Of a stretch of DNA of 59,546 bases, positions 15,912 through 24,790 are shown piece after piece; the first letter of the stretch is position 1; every line of letters starts with the position of its first letter. The notes beneath the pieces were generated by a model. That model did not search any database. It saw nothing but the letters and a program-made list of their open reading frames with translations, and had not been told where the DNA came from. The translations under genes and the position numbers were made by a program. The stretch covers positions 1 to 59,546 of the forward strand of contig CALEHY010000005.1 in the NCBI GenBank assembly GCA_937876375.1. The letters are read 5' to 3'. The DNA is from an uncultured Clostridia bacterium (GTDB lineage Bacteria; Bacillota; Clostridia; Oscillospirales; Acutalibacteraceae).

Positions 15912-16580
15912 ATGTCAACTTTAGAAGATAAAATAGATTACAAATTTAATGATAGGTCGCTTATGATAGAGGCTCTTACTCATTCTAGCTACGCTAACGA
16001 AAAGGGCAATATTATGTGCAACGAGCGTTTAGAATTTCTCGGTGACGCTGTTTTGAGCATTATCTCTGCAGAGTATCTGTACAAGAAATTCCCAGATGTA
16101 CCAGAGGGCAGATTGTCAAAAATTCGTTCGTCACTTGTTTGCACACAGTCATTGTCTGGCTTTGCTAGAGAAATAGGTCTAGGTAGTTATTTGCTACTTG
16201 GCAAGGGTGAGTCAGCATCTGGTGGATATGATAGGGACTCTATTTTGGAGAATGCATTTGAGGCACTTATTGCCTCGATATATCTCGATGGTGGTATGGA
16301 GCCAGCAAAGATATTTGTTCTTAGATTTTTGGCTCGTGATATCGAGAATCATATTGTATCCTTTAAGGATTACAAGACCACATTACAAGAGATTATTCAG
16401 CAAAATCCAGACGAAACACTAAATTATGTTTTGGTCGGTGAATATGGTCCGGACCACGACAAGAGATTTGAGGTCGAGGTACACCTTAACTCTAATGTTA
16501 TCGGTCGTGGTATTGGTAGAAGCAAGAAACAAGCAGAGCAGGAGGCAGCGAAAGAGGCTTTGTCGCTGATGGGCGTATGA
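15912..16580 (+). CDS. rnc: Ribonuclease III
   Basis: RNase III cleaves double-stranded RNA in rRNA processing and mRNA turnover. The 222-aa protein has the signature NERLEFLGDAVL (37-48) with the catalytic acidic residues, a second acidic cluster around ENAFEALIASIYLDGG, and a C-terminal double-stranded-RNA-binding domain (about 153-220, ending GRSKKQAEQEAAKEAL). The ATG at 15912 is preceded by AGGAAGA. The stop overlaps the next gene by 4 nt (ATGA). Confidence 0.95.
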   Translation: MSTLEDKIDYKFNDRSLMIEALTHSSYANEKGNIMCNERLEFLGDAVLSIISAEYLYKKFPDVPEGRLSKIRSSLVCTQSLSGFAREIGLGSYLLLGKGESASGGYDRDSILENAFEALIASIYLDGGMEPAKIFVLRFLARDIENHIVSFKDYKTTLQEIIQQNPDETLNYVLVGEYGPDHDKRFEVEVHLNSNVIGRGIGRSKKQAEQEAAKEALSLMGV

Positions 16581-17554
16581 AAAAGGGAAATATAAGCATT
16601 TTTGTCCCTCATAATGGTTGTCCACAGCAGTGCTCGTTTTGTAATCAAAAGACGATTACTGGCAAACAGAGTCAGCCTACAGCTGATGATGTTACCAAAA
16701 GTGTTGAAACAGCACTAAAGAAAAAGGGTTATACCTATGAGATAGCCTTTTTCGGTGGTTCCTTTACTGCTATTGATAGGGATTATATGGTGTCACTACT
16801 TGGTGCTGCCTATGAATATGTTAAGGATGGTAGAGTAGATGGTATTAGGATTTCTACTAGACCTGACTGTATTGATGAGGATATCTTGACTGTGTTAAAA
16901 CAGTATGGTGTTACCTCAATCGAGCTAGGTGCTCAAAGTATGGATGACGAGGTGCTAGAGGCAAATCTTCGTGGCCATAGTGCTGACGATGTCGTTAGAG
17001 CATCAAGACTTATTAAGGACTTTGGCTTTGAGCTTGGATTACAGATGATGACTGGTCTGTATCTCGATACTGATGAAAAAGCTATCGAAACAGCGAATCG
17101 CATCATCGCCCTTGAGCCAGCAACAGTTCGTATTTATCCTACTGTTGTGCTAAAGGGTACATATCTTGCAAAACTCTATGATGATGAGGTGTACAAGCCA
17201 CAGACTGTTGACGATGCTGCAAATCTCTGCACAAAGCTAGTGCCTATGTTTGAGAATGCTGGTATTAGAGTTATTCGACTTGGTCTGCACTCGTCAGAGG
17301 ATATTAAGCGTAATATGGTCGCTGGTGCATATCACGACTCATTTGGTGAGATTGTGCAATCGAGATATATGCTCAATCGTATACTTAAATATCCACCAGC
17401 AGATTACGAGATTATGGTCAATTCTCGTAGCGTATCAAAGCTTAAAGGTCAGCAAAAGCGCAATATTTACTTCCTTATGGAAGAAGGATATAACATTAAG
17501 GTCACTGTTAATGACAAGGTGGCTGTAGATGATTTAAAGATTATAAGAAGATAG
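16577..17554 (+). CDS. Elp3-like radical SAM protein without acetyltransferase domain
   Basis: The 325-aa protein carries the radical SAM cluster motif CPQQCSFC (Cys15, Cys19, Cys22) and downstream FFGGSFTAIDRDYM, ISTRPDCID and GAQSMDDEVL, all typical of the Elp3/MiaB-like branch. The GNAT acetyltransferase domain of true Elp3 is absent. This protein is found in many Firmicutes between rnc and smc. An RNA-modification role is plausible but unproven, and the substrate is unknown. It overlaps rnc by 4 nt and is followed by smc after 9 nt. Confidence 0.85.
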   Translation: MKKGNISIFVPHNGCPQQCSFCNQKTITGKQSQPTADDVTKSVETALKKKGYTYEIAFFGGSFTAIDRDYMVSLLGAAYEYVKDGRVDGIRISTRPDCIDEDILTVLKQYGVTSIELGAQSMDDEVLEANLRGHSADDVVRASRLIKDFGFELGLQMMTGLYLDTDEKAIETANRIIALEPATVRIYPTVVLKGTYLAKLYDDEVYKPQTVDDAANLCTKLVPMFENAGIRVIRLGLHSSEDIKRNMVAGAYHDSFGEIVQSRYMLNRILKYPPADYEIMVNSRSVSKLKGQQKRNIYFLMEEGYNIKVTVNDKVAVDDLKIIRR

Positions 17555-17563
17555 GAAAAGACT

Positions 17564-20500
17564 ATGCTACTTAGAACATTAGAAATGCAGGGATTCAAGT
17601 CATTCCCTGATAAAACAGAACTTAATTTTGGCAAGGGTATAACAGCTGTTGTTGGGCCAAATGGCTCTGGTAAGAGTAATATCTCTGATGCTGTTCGTTG
17701 GGTACTTGGTGAAACTAGCACCAAATCTCTTCGTGGCTCAAAGATGGAGGACGTTATCTTTGGTGGTACCTCTAGCAGAAAGGCTCTTGGTTTTGCACAG
17801 GTTGTGCTCACTCTTGACAATTCAGATGGCTCACTAAAGGATAGGGGCGAGATTGTCACTGTAACTCGTCGTTACTATCGTTCTGGCGAAAGTGAGTATC
17901 GTATCGATGGCGAGACTGTTCGTCGTAAGGATATCCATGAGCTTTTTATGGATACTGGTCTTGGTGCTGATGGCTATTCTATGGTTGGTCAAGGTAAGAT
18001 TGACTCCATTATTTCTGCCAAGAATGAGGACAGGCGTGAGCTTTTTGAGGAGGCAGCTGGTATATCTCGTTTTCGTCACAGAAAGAAGGACGCAGAGCGT
18101 AGATTGGAGCAGGCACAGGAGAACTTGGTTCGTCTTTTAGACATTCTTGGTGAGCTTGAAAACCGTGTTGGCCCACTAAAAAAGCAGAGCGAAAAAGCAC
18201 AGCAGTTCCTTGAGCTATCTGAAGAGAAGAAAACTCTTGAGATTGGTGTATGGCTAAATAAGATTAGCAAATTCACTGTTGAACTTCGTGAGCAAGAGCA
18301 CAAGATTGATGCTGCAAATGCGTCATATGAAATATGCGAAAAAGAGCTTGAAGATATCGAGAAAGAGATTGAGGCTGTAGCACAAGGCATTACAGAGATT
18401 AATCTTGCTATCGAGCAAGCAAGAGCAGGAGCATCTGCTTTTGAGGAGGAGGCTCTTCGTAAGGACGGTGAAATCAAGGTTCTTACAGCCACTTTGGAGC
18501 ATAATAATGAGACTGTAGCTCGTTTGCAGAGTGATATCGCTATGGCTGATGATACCGGCTCTAGCATTGATGACCAAATCGCAGAAAAGCAGAATGTTAT
18601 CGCTCAAAATGAGCAGATTATCGCTGATAAGAATGCACAGCTACAGGCTGTAGCATCAGAGCTTACAAAATTACAAAGTGAAAATGTCGAAATGTCCGAC
18701 AAATCAGCATCTCTTAATCAGCAGATGACAGCGTTGACTGTTGAACTTTCTGATTGGAAGGTTAAGCAATCACAGTCATCATCACATATCGACGAAATTA
18801 AATCTCGTATGGGAACTGTTGATGAGAATGTTGAGCTTTGCGACAAGGAGATTGCATCTGTTCATGCTCAAAAGCAGGAGAGTGAAGATAATCTTGCATT
18901 CCTACAAGAGCGTATTGATGAATATGAGAACTCGCTTGGTGGATATCAGCTAAAGCTAAAGACAAAGACTGAAAAGGCAGAGAAGCAAAAGGATGCTGTA
19001 GAGCAGATAGCTCGTCGTCTTGATGAAAAGACCAGTCGTGCTCATATGCTTGAGGAACTAGAAAAGAATATGGAAGGCTTTTCTGGTGCAGTTAAGGTTG
19101 TTATGAAGCAATCACAGGCAAAGGCACTGTCTGGTATTCACGGTACACTCAATCAGCTTATCTCTGTTGATAATGAGTATTCTACTGCTATTGAGGTAGC
19201 ACTTGGTGCTGCTATGCAGAATATTGTTGTATCTAGCGAAAGTGATGCAAAGCGTGCTATCAATTTCCTTAAGCAGAACAATCACGGTCGTGCTACATTC
19301 CTACCTATTTCTGCTATTAAGCCAAGAAGCATTGAGGAGAATGACCTTGATGACAACTTTGGCTATGTTGATATTGCGTCTAATCTTGTTGATTGCGACG
19401 CACAGTATCGTGATATTGTTGATAACCTACTTGGTAGAGTTATTATCGTTGATGATATCGATTGTGCTATCGGTATCTCTAAGAAATATAAGAACAGATA
19501 TAAGATTGTTACCCTTGATGGTCAGGTTATGAATCCAGGTGGTTCAATGACTGGTGGTTCTCGTGTGAAGGGTAGTGGCGTCCTATCTCGTGCAAACCTT
19601 ATTGAGGAGCTTAAGGCAGAGGCTGACAAGCTGTCAAAGGAGCTTGATGATGCAAAGGCATTATACAAGACAGCTATTGAGGACGCTAACAAGGCTGCTG
19701 CTGATTTCCAAGGTGCAGATGCTGACCTTCGTAATGCGAAGGAGGAGATTATTCGTGCACAGGGTGACGATAAATTAATCGCTGACAAGCTAACTCTACT
19801 CGAAAATCAAAAGGCATCTATGATTAAGGAGAAGGATTCTGATGGTGAGCGTATTGTCGCTCTACAGGACGCTCTCAAATCTGCTGCTGTTGAGATTGAG
19901 CGTATCGAAAATCAGATTAAGTCAACCGAGCAGTCACTCGATGACCTCAACGCTGGTGCTACAGAGCTTACTGAAAAGAGAGAGGCTATCCGTCAGAGAA
20001 CAGAGGAAATCAATCTTGAGCTCGTTACTATTACTAAGGACACAGAGTCTGCAAAGCTTGCTATTGAGGAATTAGAGCTTCGCAAATCAACCCAGTCCGA
20101 TAGGATTAAGAGCATTGTTGACGAAATTGAGGAGATTAAGTCAAAGAACGAGGCACTACAGCTTACTATTGCTGACGTTCAGTCAGAGGCTGATGCTTTT
20201 CGTGCAAAGGCAAAGGAAAATGACGTTGACGTTCAAGACAAGATTAATGCTAGAAATGAACTAGAAAAGCGCTCTATTGAGCTTCGTCAGACTGAAAAGT
20301 CAAAGCTCGCTGATAAGGAAAAGCTTTCTGGTGAGCTAGTTCGTCTTGAGGAACGCAAGAATAATATGAAGAAGGAATACGACAACCTTGGTGATATGCT
20401 GTTCGAACAGTACGAGCTAACTCGTCCACAGGCAGAGGCACTTGGTATCGTAATTGAGGATATGACTGAGGCTAAAAAGCGTCTGCATGAGATTAAGGTC

Positions 20501-21136
20501 GCTATTAAGGGTCTTGGCTCAATCAATGTTGGTGCTATTGAGGAGTATAAGGAGGTATCCGAGAGGTACGAATTCCTTAAGGAGCAGATTGGAGATATCG
20601 AGTCCTCAAAGGCAGAGCTGATAAAGATTATTGATGACTTGACCTCATCTATGAGCGAAAAGTTTATGTACCAGTTTAAGCGTATTAATGAAGAGTTTAA
20701 GGTATCATTTGCTGATTTCTTCGGTGGTGGTAAGGGCGAGCTTATCTTAGAGGACCCAGATAACTGTCTTGAGTCTGCTATTGAGATTAAAATTCAGCCA
20801 CCTGGAAAATCAGTACAGAATATTAATCTGTTCTCTGGTGGTGAAAAATCACTTGCTGCTATGGCATTATTGTTTAGTGTACTTAAGGTACAGCCATCAC
20901 CATTCTGTATCTATGATGAGGTTGAGGCTGCGCTTGATGATGTCAATGTTGAGCGTTTTGCAAAATATATGCGCAAGATGACAGACAAGACACAGTTTAT
21001 TTCTATCACTCATCGTCGTGGCACAATGGAGGAGGCAGACGTTCTCTATGGTGTTACTATGCAGGAAAAGGGTGTATCAAAGCTTCTTGAGCTACAGAGT
21101 GCAGAGCTTGCTAGCCAAATGGGACTAGAGGCATAA
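17564..21136 (+). CDS. smc: Chromosome partition protein SMC
   Basis: SMC is the ATPase core of the bacterial condensin, working with ScpA and ScpB (not in this window). The 1190-aa protein has the N-terminal Walker A GPNGSGKS (31-38), long coiled coils, a central hinge (about 505-665, with SGIHGTLNQLISVDNEYSTA and the MNPGGSMTGGS stretch at its far edge), and the C-terminal ABC signature LFSGGEKSLAAMALLF followed by Walker B FCIYDEVEAALDD. The length is standard for the family. It is followed by ftsY after 10 nt, the usual order in Firmicutes. Confidence 0.97.
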   Translation: MLLRTLEMQGFKSFPDKTELNFGKGITAVVGPNGSGKSNISDAVRWVLGETSTKSLRGSKMEDVIFGGTSSRKALGFAQVVLTLDNSDGSLKDRGEIVTVTRRYYRSGESEYRIDGETVRRKDIHELFMDTGLGADGYSMVGQGKIDSIISAKNEDRRELFEEAAGISRFRHRKKDAERRLEQAQENLVRLLDILGELENRVGPLKKQSEKAQQFLELSEEKKTLEIGVWLNKISKFTVELREQEHKIDAANASYEICEKELEDIEKEIEAVAQGITEINLAIEQARAGASAFEEEALRKDGEIKVLTATLEHNNETVARLQSDIAMADDTGSSIDDQIAEKQNVIAQNEQIIADKNAQLQAVASELTKLQSENVEMSDKSASLNQQMTALTVELSDWKVKQSQSSSHIDEIKSRMGTVDENVELCDKEIASVHAQKQESEDNLAFLQERIDEYENSLGGYQLKLKTKTEKAEKQKDAVEQIARRLDEKTSRAHMLEELEKNMEGFSGAVKVVMKQSQAKALSGIHGTLNQLISVDNEYSTAIEVALGAAMQNIVVSSESDAKRAINFLKQNNHGRATFLPISAIKPRSIEENDLDDNFGYVDIASNLVDCDAQYRDIVDNLLGRVIIVDDIDCAIGISKKYKNRYKIVTLDGQVMNPGGSMTGGSRVKGSGVLSRANLIEELKAEADKLSKELDDAKALYKTAIEDANKAAADFQGADADLRNAKEEIIRAQGDDKLIADKLTLLENQKASMIKEKDSDGERIVALQDALKSAAVEIERIENQIKSTEQSLDDLNAGATELTEKREAIRQRTEEINLELVTITKDTESAKLAIEELELRKSTQSDRIKSIVDEIEEIKSKNEALQLTIADVQSEADAFRAKAKENDVDVQDKINARNELEKRSIELRQTEKSKLADKEKLSGELVRLEERKNNMKKEYDNLGDMLFEQYELTRPQAEALGIVIEDMTEAKKRLHEIKVAIKGLGSINVGAIEEYKEVSERYEFLKEQIGDIESSKAELIKIIDDLTSSMSEKFMYQFKRINEEFKVSFADFFGGGKGELILEDPDNCLESAIEIKIQPPGKSVQNINLFSGGEKSLAAMALLFSVLKVQPSPFCIYDEVEAALDDVNVERFAKYMRKMTDKTQFISITHRRGTMEEADVLYGVTMQEKGVSKLLELQSAELASQMGLEA

Positions 21137-21146
21137 AGGAGATATT

Positions 21147-22115
21147 ATGGGATTATTTGACAAGTTTAGAAAAGGACTACGCAAAACTCGTGATGAGGGC
21201 TTAACAGCACAGGTTGACGAGGTTATTGAGTCCTATGATGAGATTACTGATGACCTATTTGATGAGCTAGAGGAAGTGCTCATTATGGGTGACGTTGGTA
21301 TGCCAACAGCAGAGAGGGTTATCGGTGACCTTCGTGCAAAAATACAGAATGACAAGATTACCTCTGTATCACAGGTTAGAGAGACTATGAAGGATATCGT
21401 AGCCGGTGTTGTATGGGGTGGTAGCTATTTAAAGCTTCGTACAAAGCCATCTATTATTCTTGTTATCGGTGTTAATGGCGTTGGCAAGACTACTACTATT
21501 GGAAAACTAGCACTACGCCTAAAGACTATGGGCAGAAGTGTTATCCTCGGTGCTGCTGATACATTCCGTGCAGCTGCATCAGAGCAGCTTACTATTTGGG
21601 CTGACAGAGCAGACGTTCCTATCATCAAGCATGCCGAGGGTGCAGACCCAGCAGCTGTTGTTTATGATACTATTCAGGCTGCAAAGGCTCGTGGTACAGA
21701 TGTTATCATTATCGACACAGCTGGCAGACTTCATAACAAGAAAAATCTTATGGACGAGCTTAACAAAATCAGCCGTGTTATCGATCGAGAGCTACCAGAT
21801 GCATCTCGTGAGACATTGTTAGTATTGGACGCTACAACTGGTCAGAACGCTGTTAATCAGGCAAAGGACTTTAAGGAGGCTGCTGGTATTACTGGTATCA
21901 TCCTTACAAAACTTGATGGCACAGCTCGTGGTGGTGTTGTCCTTGCTATTAATAACGAGCTTGATGTACCGGTTAAGTTTGTTGGTGTTGGTGAGCAAAT
22001 TGATGATTTGCAGCCATTTGATGCCGAGGCATTTGCATCAGCACTGTTCGATATGAAGCCAAATGACGATGGTGTTGAGGAAATCGCTGATTTCATCTCA
22101 TCAAATGAGGAATAA
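21147..22115 (+). CDS. ftsY: Signal recognition particle receptor FtsY
   Basis: FtsY is the SRP receptor GTPase that delivers translating ribosomes to the membrane. The 322-aa protein has the four-helix N domain and the G domain: GVNGVGKTTTIGKLA (P-loop), DTFRAAASEQL, DTAGR, TKLDG. It lacks the long acidic A domain of E. coli FtsY, as is normal in Firmicutes. GGAG precedes the ATG. Confidence 0.96.
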   Translation: MGLFDKFRKGLRKTRDEGLTAQVDEVIESYDEITDDLFDELEEVLIMGDVGMPTAERVIGDLRAKIQNDKITSVSQVRETMKDIVAGVVWGGSYLKLRTKPSIILVIGVNGVGKTTTIGKLALRLKTMGRSVILGAADTFRAAASEQLTIWADRADVPIIKHAEGADPAAVVYDTIQAAKARGTDVIIIDTAGRLHNKKNLMDELNKISRVIDRELPDASRETLLVLDATTGQNAVNQAKDFKEAAGITGIILTKLDGTARGGVVLAINNELDVPVKFVGVGEQIDDLQPFDAEAFASALFDMKPNDDGVEEIADFISSNEE

Positions 22116-22119
22116 TGAT

Positions 22120-22743
22120 ATGGATTTTATTTTAGCAACTAACAATATGAAAAAGCTTGCAGAAATGCAGCGTATTTTGTCACCACTCGGCATTAATGTT
22201 GTTACAGCAAAGATGCTTGGTATCACTCTACCAGAGGTGGTTGAGGACGGTGACACATTCGAGGCTAACGCTCGTATTAAGGCGCTTTCTGCATGTGAGA
22301 TTACTGGTATGCCTGCTATCGCTGATGATAGCGGTATTTGTGTTGATTATATAGATGGTGCACCAGGTATATATTCAGCAAGATTTGCCAATATCTATGA
22401 TAAGAATGGCAAGAATGCCGATAATGAGAAGAATGCTAACGATGAGGATAACAACAACCTCTTGCTAGAAATTCTTGATGGCCTACCAATGGAGCAGAGA
22501 ACAGCATATTATGTATGTGCTATTAGCTGTATATTCCCAGATGGCAAGGAGATTAGCGTTCGTGGTGAGTGCCATGGTCATATTGGATATGAGCGTGATG
22601 GCAACGCTGGATTTGGCTACGACCCATTGTTCATCATTAATGGCAAATCATTTGGCAAATATGAGGGTGAGGAAAAGGATAAGATTTCTCATCGTGGCAA
22701 TGCTCTTAGAGCGTTGACTGCAGAATTAGAAAAGATATTATAA
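22120..22743 (+). CDS. rdgB: XTP/dITP pyrophosphatase (RdgB/HAM1 family)
   Basis: The enzyme removes non-canonical purine triphosphates (XTP, dITP) by releasing pyrophosphate. The 207-aa protein shows LATNNMKKLAEM, then IADDSGICVDYIDGAPGIYSARFA and GFGYDPLFI, all diagnostic. The start is the ATG at 22120, 4 nt after the ftsY stop; a reading that begins inside ftsY is not credible. Confidence 0.93.
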   Translation: MDFILATNNMKKLAEMQRILSPLGINVVTAKMLGITLPEVVEDGDTFEANARIKALSACEITGMPAIADDSGICVDYIDGAPGIYSARFANIYDKNGKNADNEKNANDEDNNNLLLEILDGLPMEQRTAYYVCAISCIFPDGKEISVRGECHGHIGYERDGNAGFGYDPLFIINGKSFGKYEGEEKDKISHRGNALRALTAELEKIL

Positions 22744-22757
22744 TAGGAGATTTATAT

Positions 22758-23204
22758 ATGACCTCAAAGGAAAGAGCAGCCTTAAGAGCAAAGGCTAACC
22801 CACTTGAGCCAGTTATCCAAATCGGCAAAGAGGGTATCACAGACAACCTTGTTGCACAGGTTGATGACACACTTGATACAAGAGAGCTAATTAAGATTAG
22901 AGTTCATCTTGACACAGCACCAGATGCGCCTCGTCAGTTTGCAAATGAGCTTGCAGAAAAGCTTGGTGCAGACGTTATTCAGGTTATTGGTGGCGTTATC
23001 GTGTTATATAGAGAGGCTGACCCAGATCGTATCGCAGAAAAGAAGAAAAAGCGTGGCTCTGGCTCTGCAAAGGCTACAGCAAAGAAAAAGACAAAGATTA
23101 AAGGTATGCGTCAGCGTCAGCGTGAAAAGGAAGCAAAGAATCCATACGCTGTGTATGACCGTATGAACAAGGATAAGAATAAGAAACCAAGTAGGACAAA
23201 GTAA
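22758..23204 (+). CDS. yhbY: YhbY-family RNA-binding protein with basic tail
   Basis: The first ~97 residues form a CRS1-YhbY domain (KH-like), with LRAKANPLEPVIQIGKEGIT and the C-terminal VIGGVIVLYR. Such proteins associate with ribosome precursors. After the domain comes a basic, Lys/Arg-rich extension of about 50 residues (98-148) that many single-domain YhbY proteins lack; it would add nonspecific RNA affinity. GGAG precedes the start, and the stop overlaps nadD by one base. Confidence 0.9.
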   Translation: MTSKERAALRAKANPLEPVIQIGKEGITDNLVAQVDDTLDTRELIKIRVHLDTAPDAPRQFANELAEKLGADVIQVIGGVIVLYREADPDRIAEKKKKRGSGSAKATAKKKTKIKGMRQRQREKEAKNPYAVYDRMNKDKNKKPSRTK

Positions 23205-23815
23205 TGAATATCGCTATATTTGGTGGTGCATTTAACCCAGTACATAATGGACATGTTCATTTGGTTAGGGAGCTTAGCAGAATCAATAATACTATTGAGC
23301 CATTTGATAAAATTATTCTAATTCCTACTGCTAACCCACCACACAAGTCTAGTGATGGTCTTATTAGTGGTGAGCATAGGATAAATATGCTAGAGCTTGC
23401 ATTCAAGGATTTTGATAATGTTGTGATATCGACTATCGAGTTTGAAAGCAAAGAAAAAAGTTATACCTACCACACATTGAAAAAACTGAAAAAACAGTAT
23501 CCAAATGACAATTTGACCTTGCTTATCGGTACTGACCAGCTGTTTAATTTTAATAAGTGGTATAATTATGACAAGATAATGAAAATTGCCGACGTACAAG
23601 CTATCACTAGAGAGAAACGTCAGCGTCAAGCTGTTGAGGATTTCAAGAATAGTAACATGGACAATGATTTGTCAAAAATTTCTGTTTTAGTTGCAAAGCC
23701 GGTCGTTGTGTCCTCAACAGAGATTAGGGATAGAGTCAAGGCAGGGGATAGTATTAGTGACCTCGTGCCACTGTCTGTTGAGCAATATATAAAGGATAAT
23801 AATTTATATGTCTAA
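23204..23815 (+). CDS. nadD: Nicotinate-nucleotide adenylyltransferase NadD
   Basis: NadD joins nicotinate mononucleotide and ATP to make deamido-NAD. The 203-aa protein has the nucleotidyltransferase motif GGAFNPVHNGHV (HxGH type) and the C-terminal VSSTEIRDRV (SSTxIR). The start overlaps the upstream stop (TAATG) and the end overlaps yqeK by 8 nt. The nadD-yqeK-rsfS order is standard in Firmicutes. Confidence 0.96.
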   Translation: MNIAIFGGAFNPVHNGHVHLVRELSRINNTIEPFDKIILIPTANPPHKSSDGLISGEHRINMLELAFKDFDNVVISTIEFESKEKSYTYHTLKKLKKQYPNDNLTLLIGTDQLFNFNKWYNYDKIMKIADVQAITREKRQRQAVEDFKNSNMDNDLSKISVLVAKPVVVSSTEIRDRVKAGDSISDLVPLSVEQYIKDNNLYV

Positions 23816-24377
23816 TAAACAGTATATAAATTTAATAAGAGAGAGGCTATCTGACTATCGCTTTCATCACTCTATGTGTGTTGCAGATAGAGCTGTAGAG
23901 CTTGCAAAAAAATATGACCTGGATTGTGATAAAGCGTATATTGCTGGACTTCTTCACGATATTACTAAGGAAGAGGATTTGGCTGTTCAGCGACAGCTGA
24001 TAGAGTCCGATGGATACAAGATGACCGAGCTTGAAATAGGTAGCAAGAATATCTATCACCAGATGAGTGGTGCTGTGTTTGTAAAAACGGAGCTTGGTAT
24101 TACGGATGATGATATTATCGGTGGTATTAGGTATCATACTACAGGTAGGGCTGATATGACCGATTTTGAAATGCTGATATATTTGGCAGATTTTACTTCA
24201 CTTGATAGGAGCTATCCGGACGTTGATATTATGCGTGAAAAATCTGACCATTCTATGCTTGATGCTATGCTGTATTCACTAGAATACACTATTGTCAAGC
24301 TTGCAAAGGATAATAAACAAATTCATCCAGACACCCTGCATTGCTACAACTGGGTAGTTGGAGAATTGAATAAATAG
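23808..24377 (+). CDS. yqeK: HD-domain hydrolase YqeK (Ap4A hydrolase family)
   Basis: The 189-aa protein is a YqeK-type HD hydrolase, a family shown to cleave diadenosine tetraphosphate symmetrically. Metal-binding motifs are visible: His near residue 18 (FHHSMCVA), HD in GLLHDITKEED, and IRYHTTGRADM plus YLADFTSLDR further on. It overlaps nadD by 8 nt; AAAGGA lies 14 nt upstream, a rather long spacing. Confidence 0.92.
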   Translation: MSNKQYINLIRERLSDYRFHHSMCVADRAVELAKKYDLDCDKAYIAGLLHDITKEEDLAVQRQLIESDGYKMTELEIGSKNIYHQMSGAVFVKTELGITDDDIIGGIRYHTTGRADMTDFEMLIYLADFTSLDRSYPDVDIMREKSDHSMLDAMLYSLEYTIVKLAKDNKQIHPDTLHCYNWVVGELNK

Positions 24378-24386
24378 GAGTAATCT

Positions 24387-24746
24387 ATGGAGAATTTTAG
24401 AGAAATTGTTGATATCGCTGTAAAGGCTATTGACTCAAAGCGTGGCGAGGATATCGAGGTTATTAAGGTGTCTGATATCACTGTTTTGACCGATTATTTT
24501 GTTGTTGCAACAGCGAATTCTAACACACAGCTAAAGGCTATTGCCGATGAGGTTGAGTACAAGCTATCCGAGGCTGGATTTGAGCCTCATCACACCGAGG
24601 GTGAAAAGAGCGATTGGATATGTCTTGACTATATTGGTGTCGTTATTCACATTTTGTATCGTGAGCAGAGAGGCTTCTATCAGATAGAGCGTCTTTGGGA
24701 GGATGGCGAAAAAGTAGATATTGACAACCTTATTATAAAAGAATAA
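24387..24746 (+). CDS. rsfS: Ribosomal silencing factor RsfS
   Basis: RsfS binds protein L14 and keeps the ribosomal subunits apart in starved cells. The 119-aa protein carries the family pattern VLTDYFVVATANSNTQLKAI, then GEKSDWICLDYIGVVIHI and FYQIERLW. AGGAG precedes the ATG. It is the last gene tightly linked to the operon; a 44-nt gap precedes leuS. Confidence 0.95.
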   Translation: MENFREIVDIAVKAIDSKRGEDIEVIKVSDITVLTDYFVVATANSNTQLKAIADEVEYKLSEAGFEPHHTEGEKSDWICLDYIGVVIHILYREQRGFYQIERLWEDGEKVDIDNLIIKE

Positions 24747-24790
24747 AATATACACTTGTAAATTATCTCTGTTATATGGAGGAAGGATAA

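Noticed and set aside
24747..24790. Possible T-box or leader before leuS
   Set aside because: The gap is only 44 nt, far too short for a T-box.
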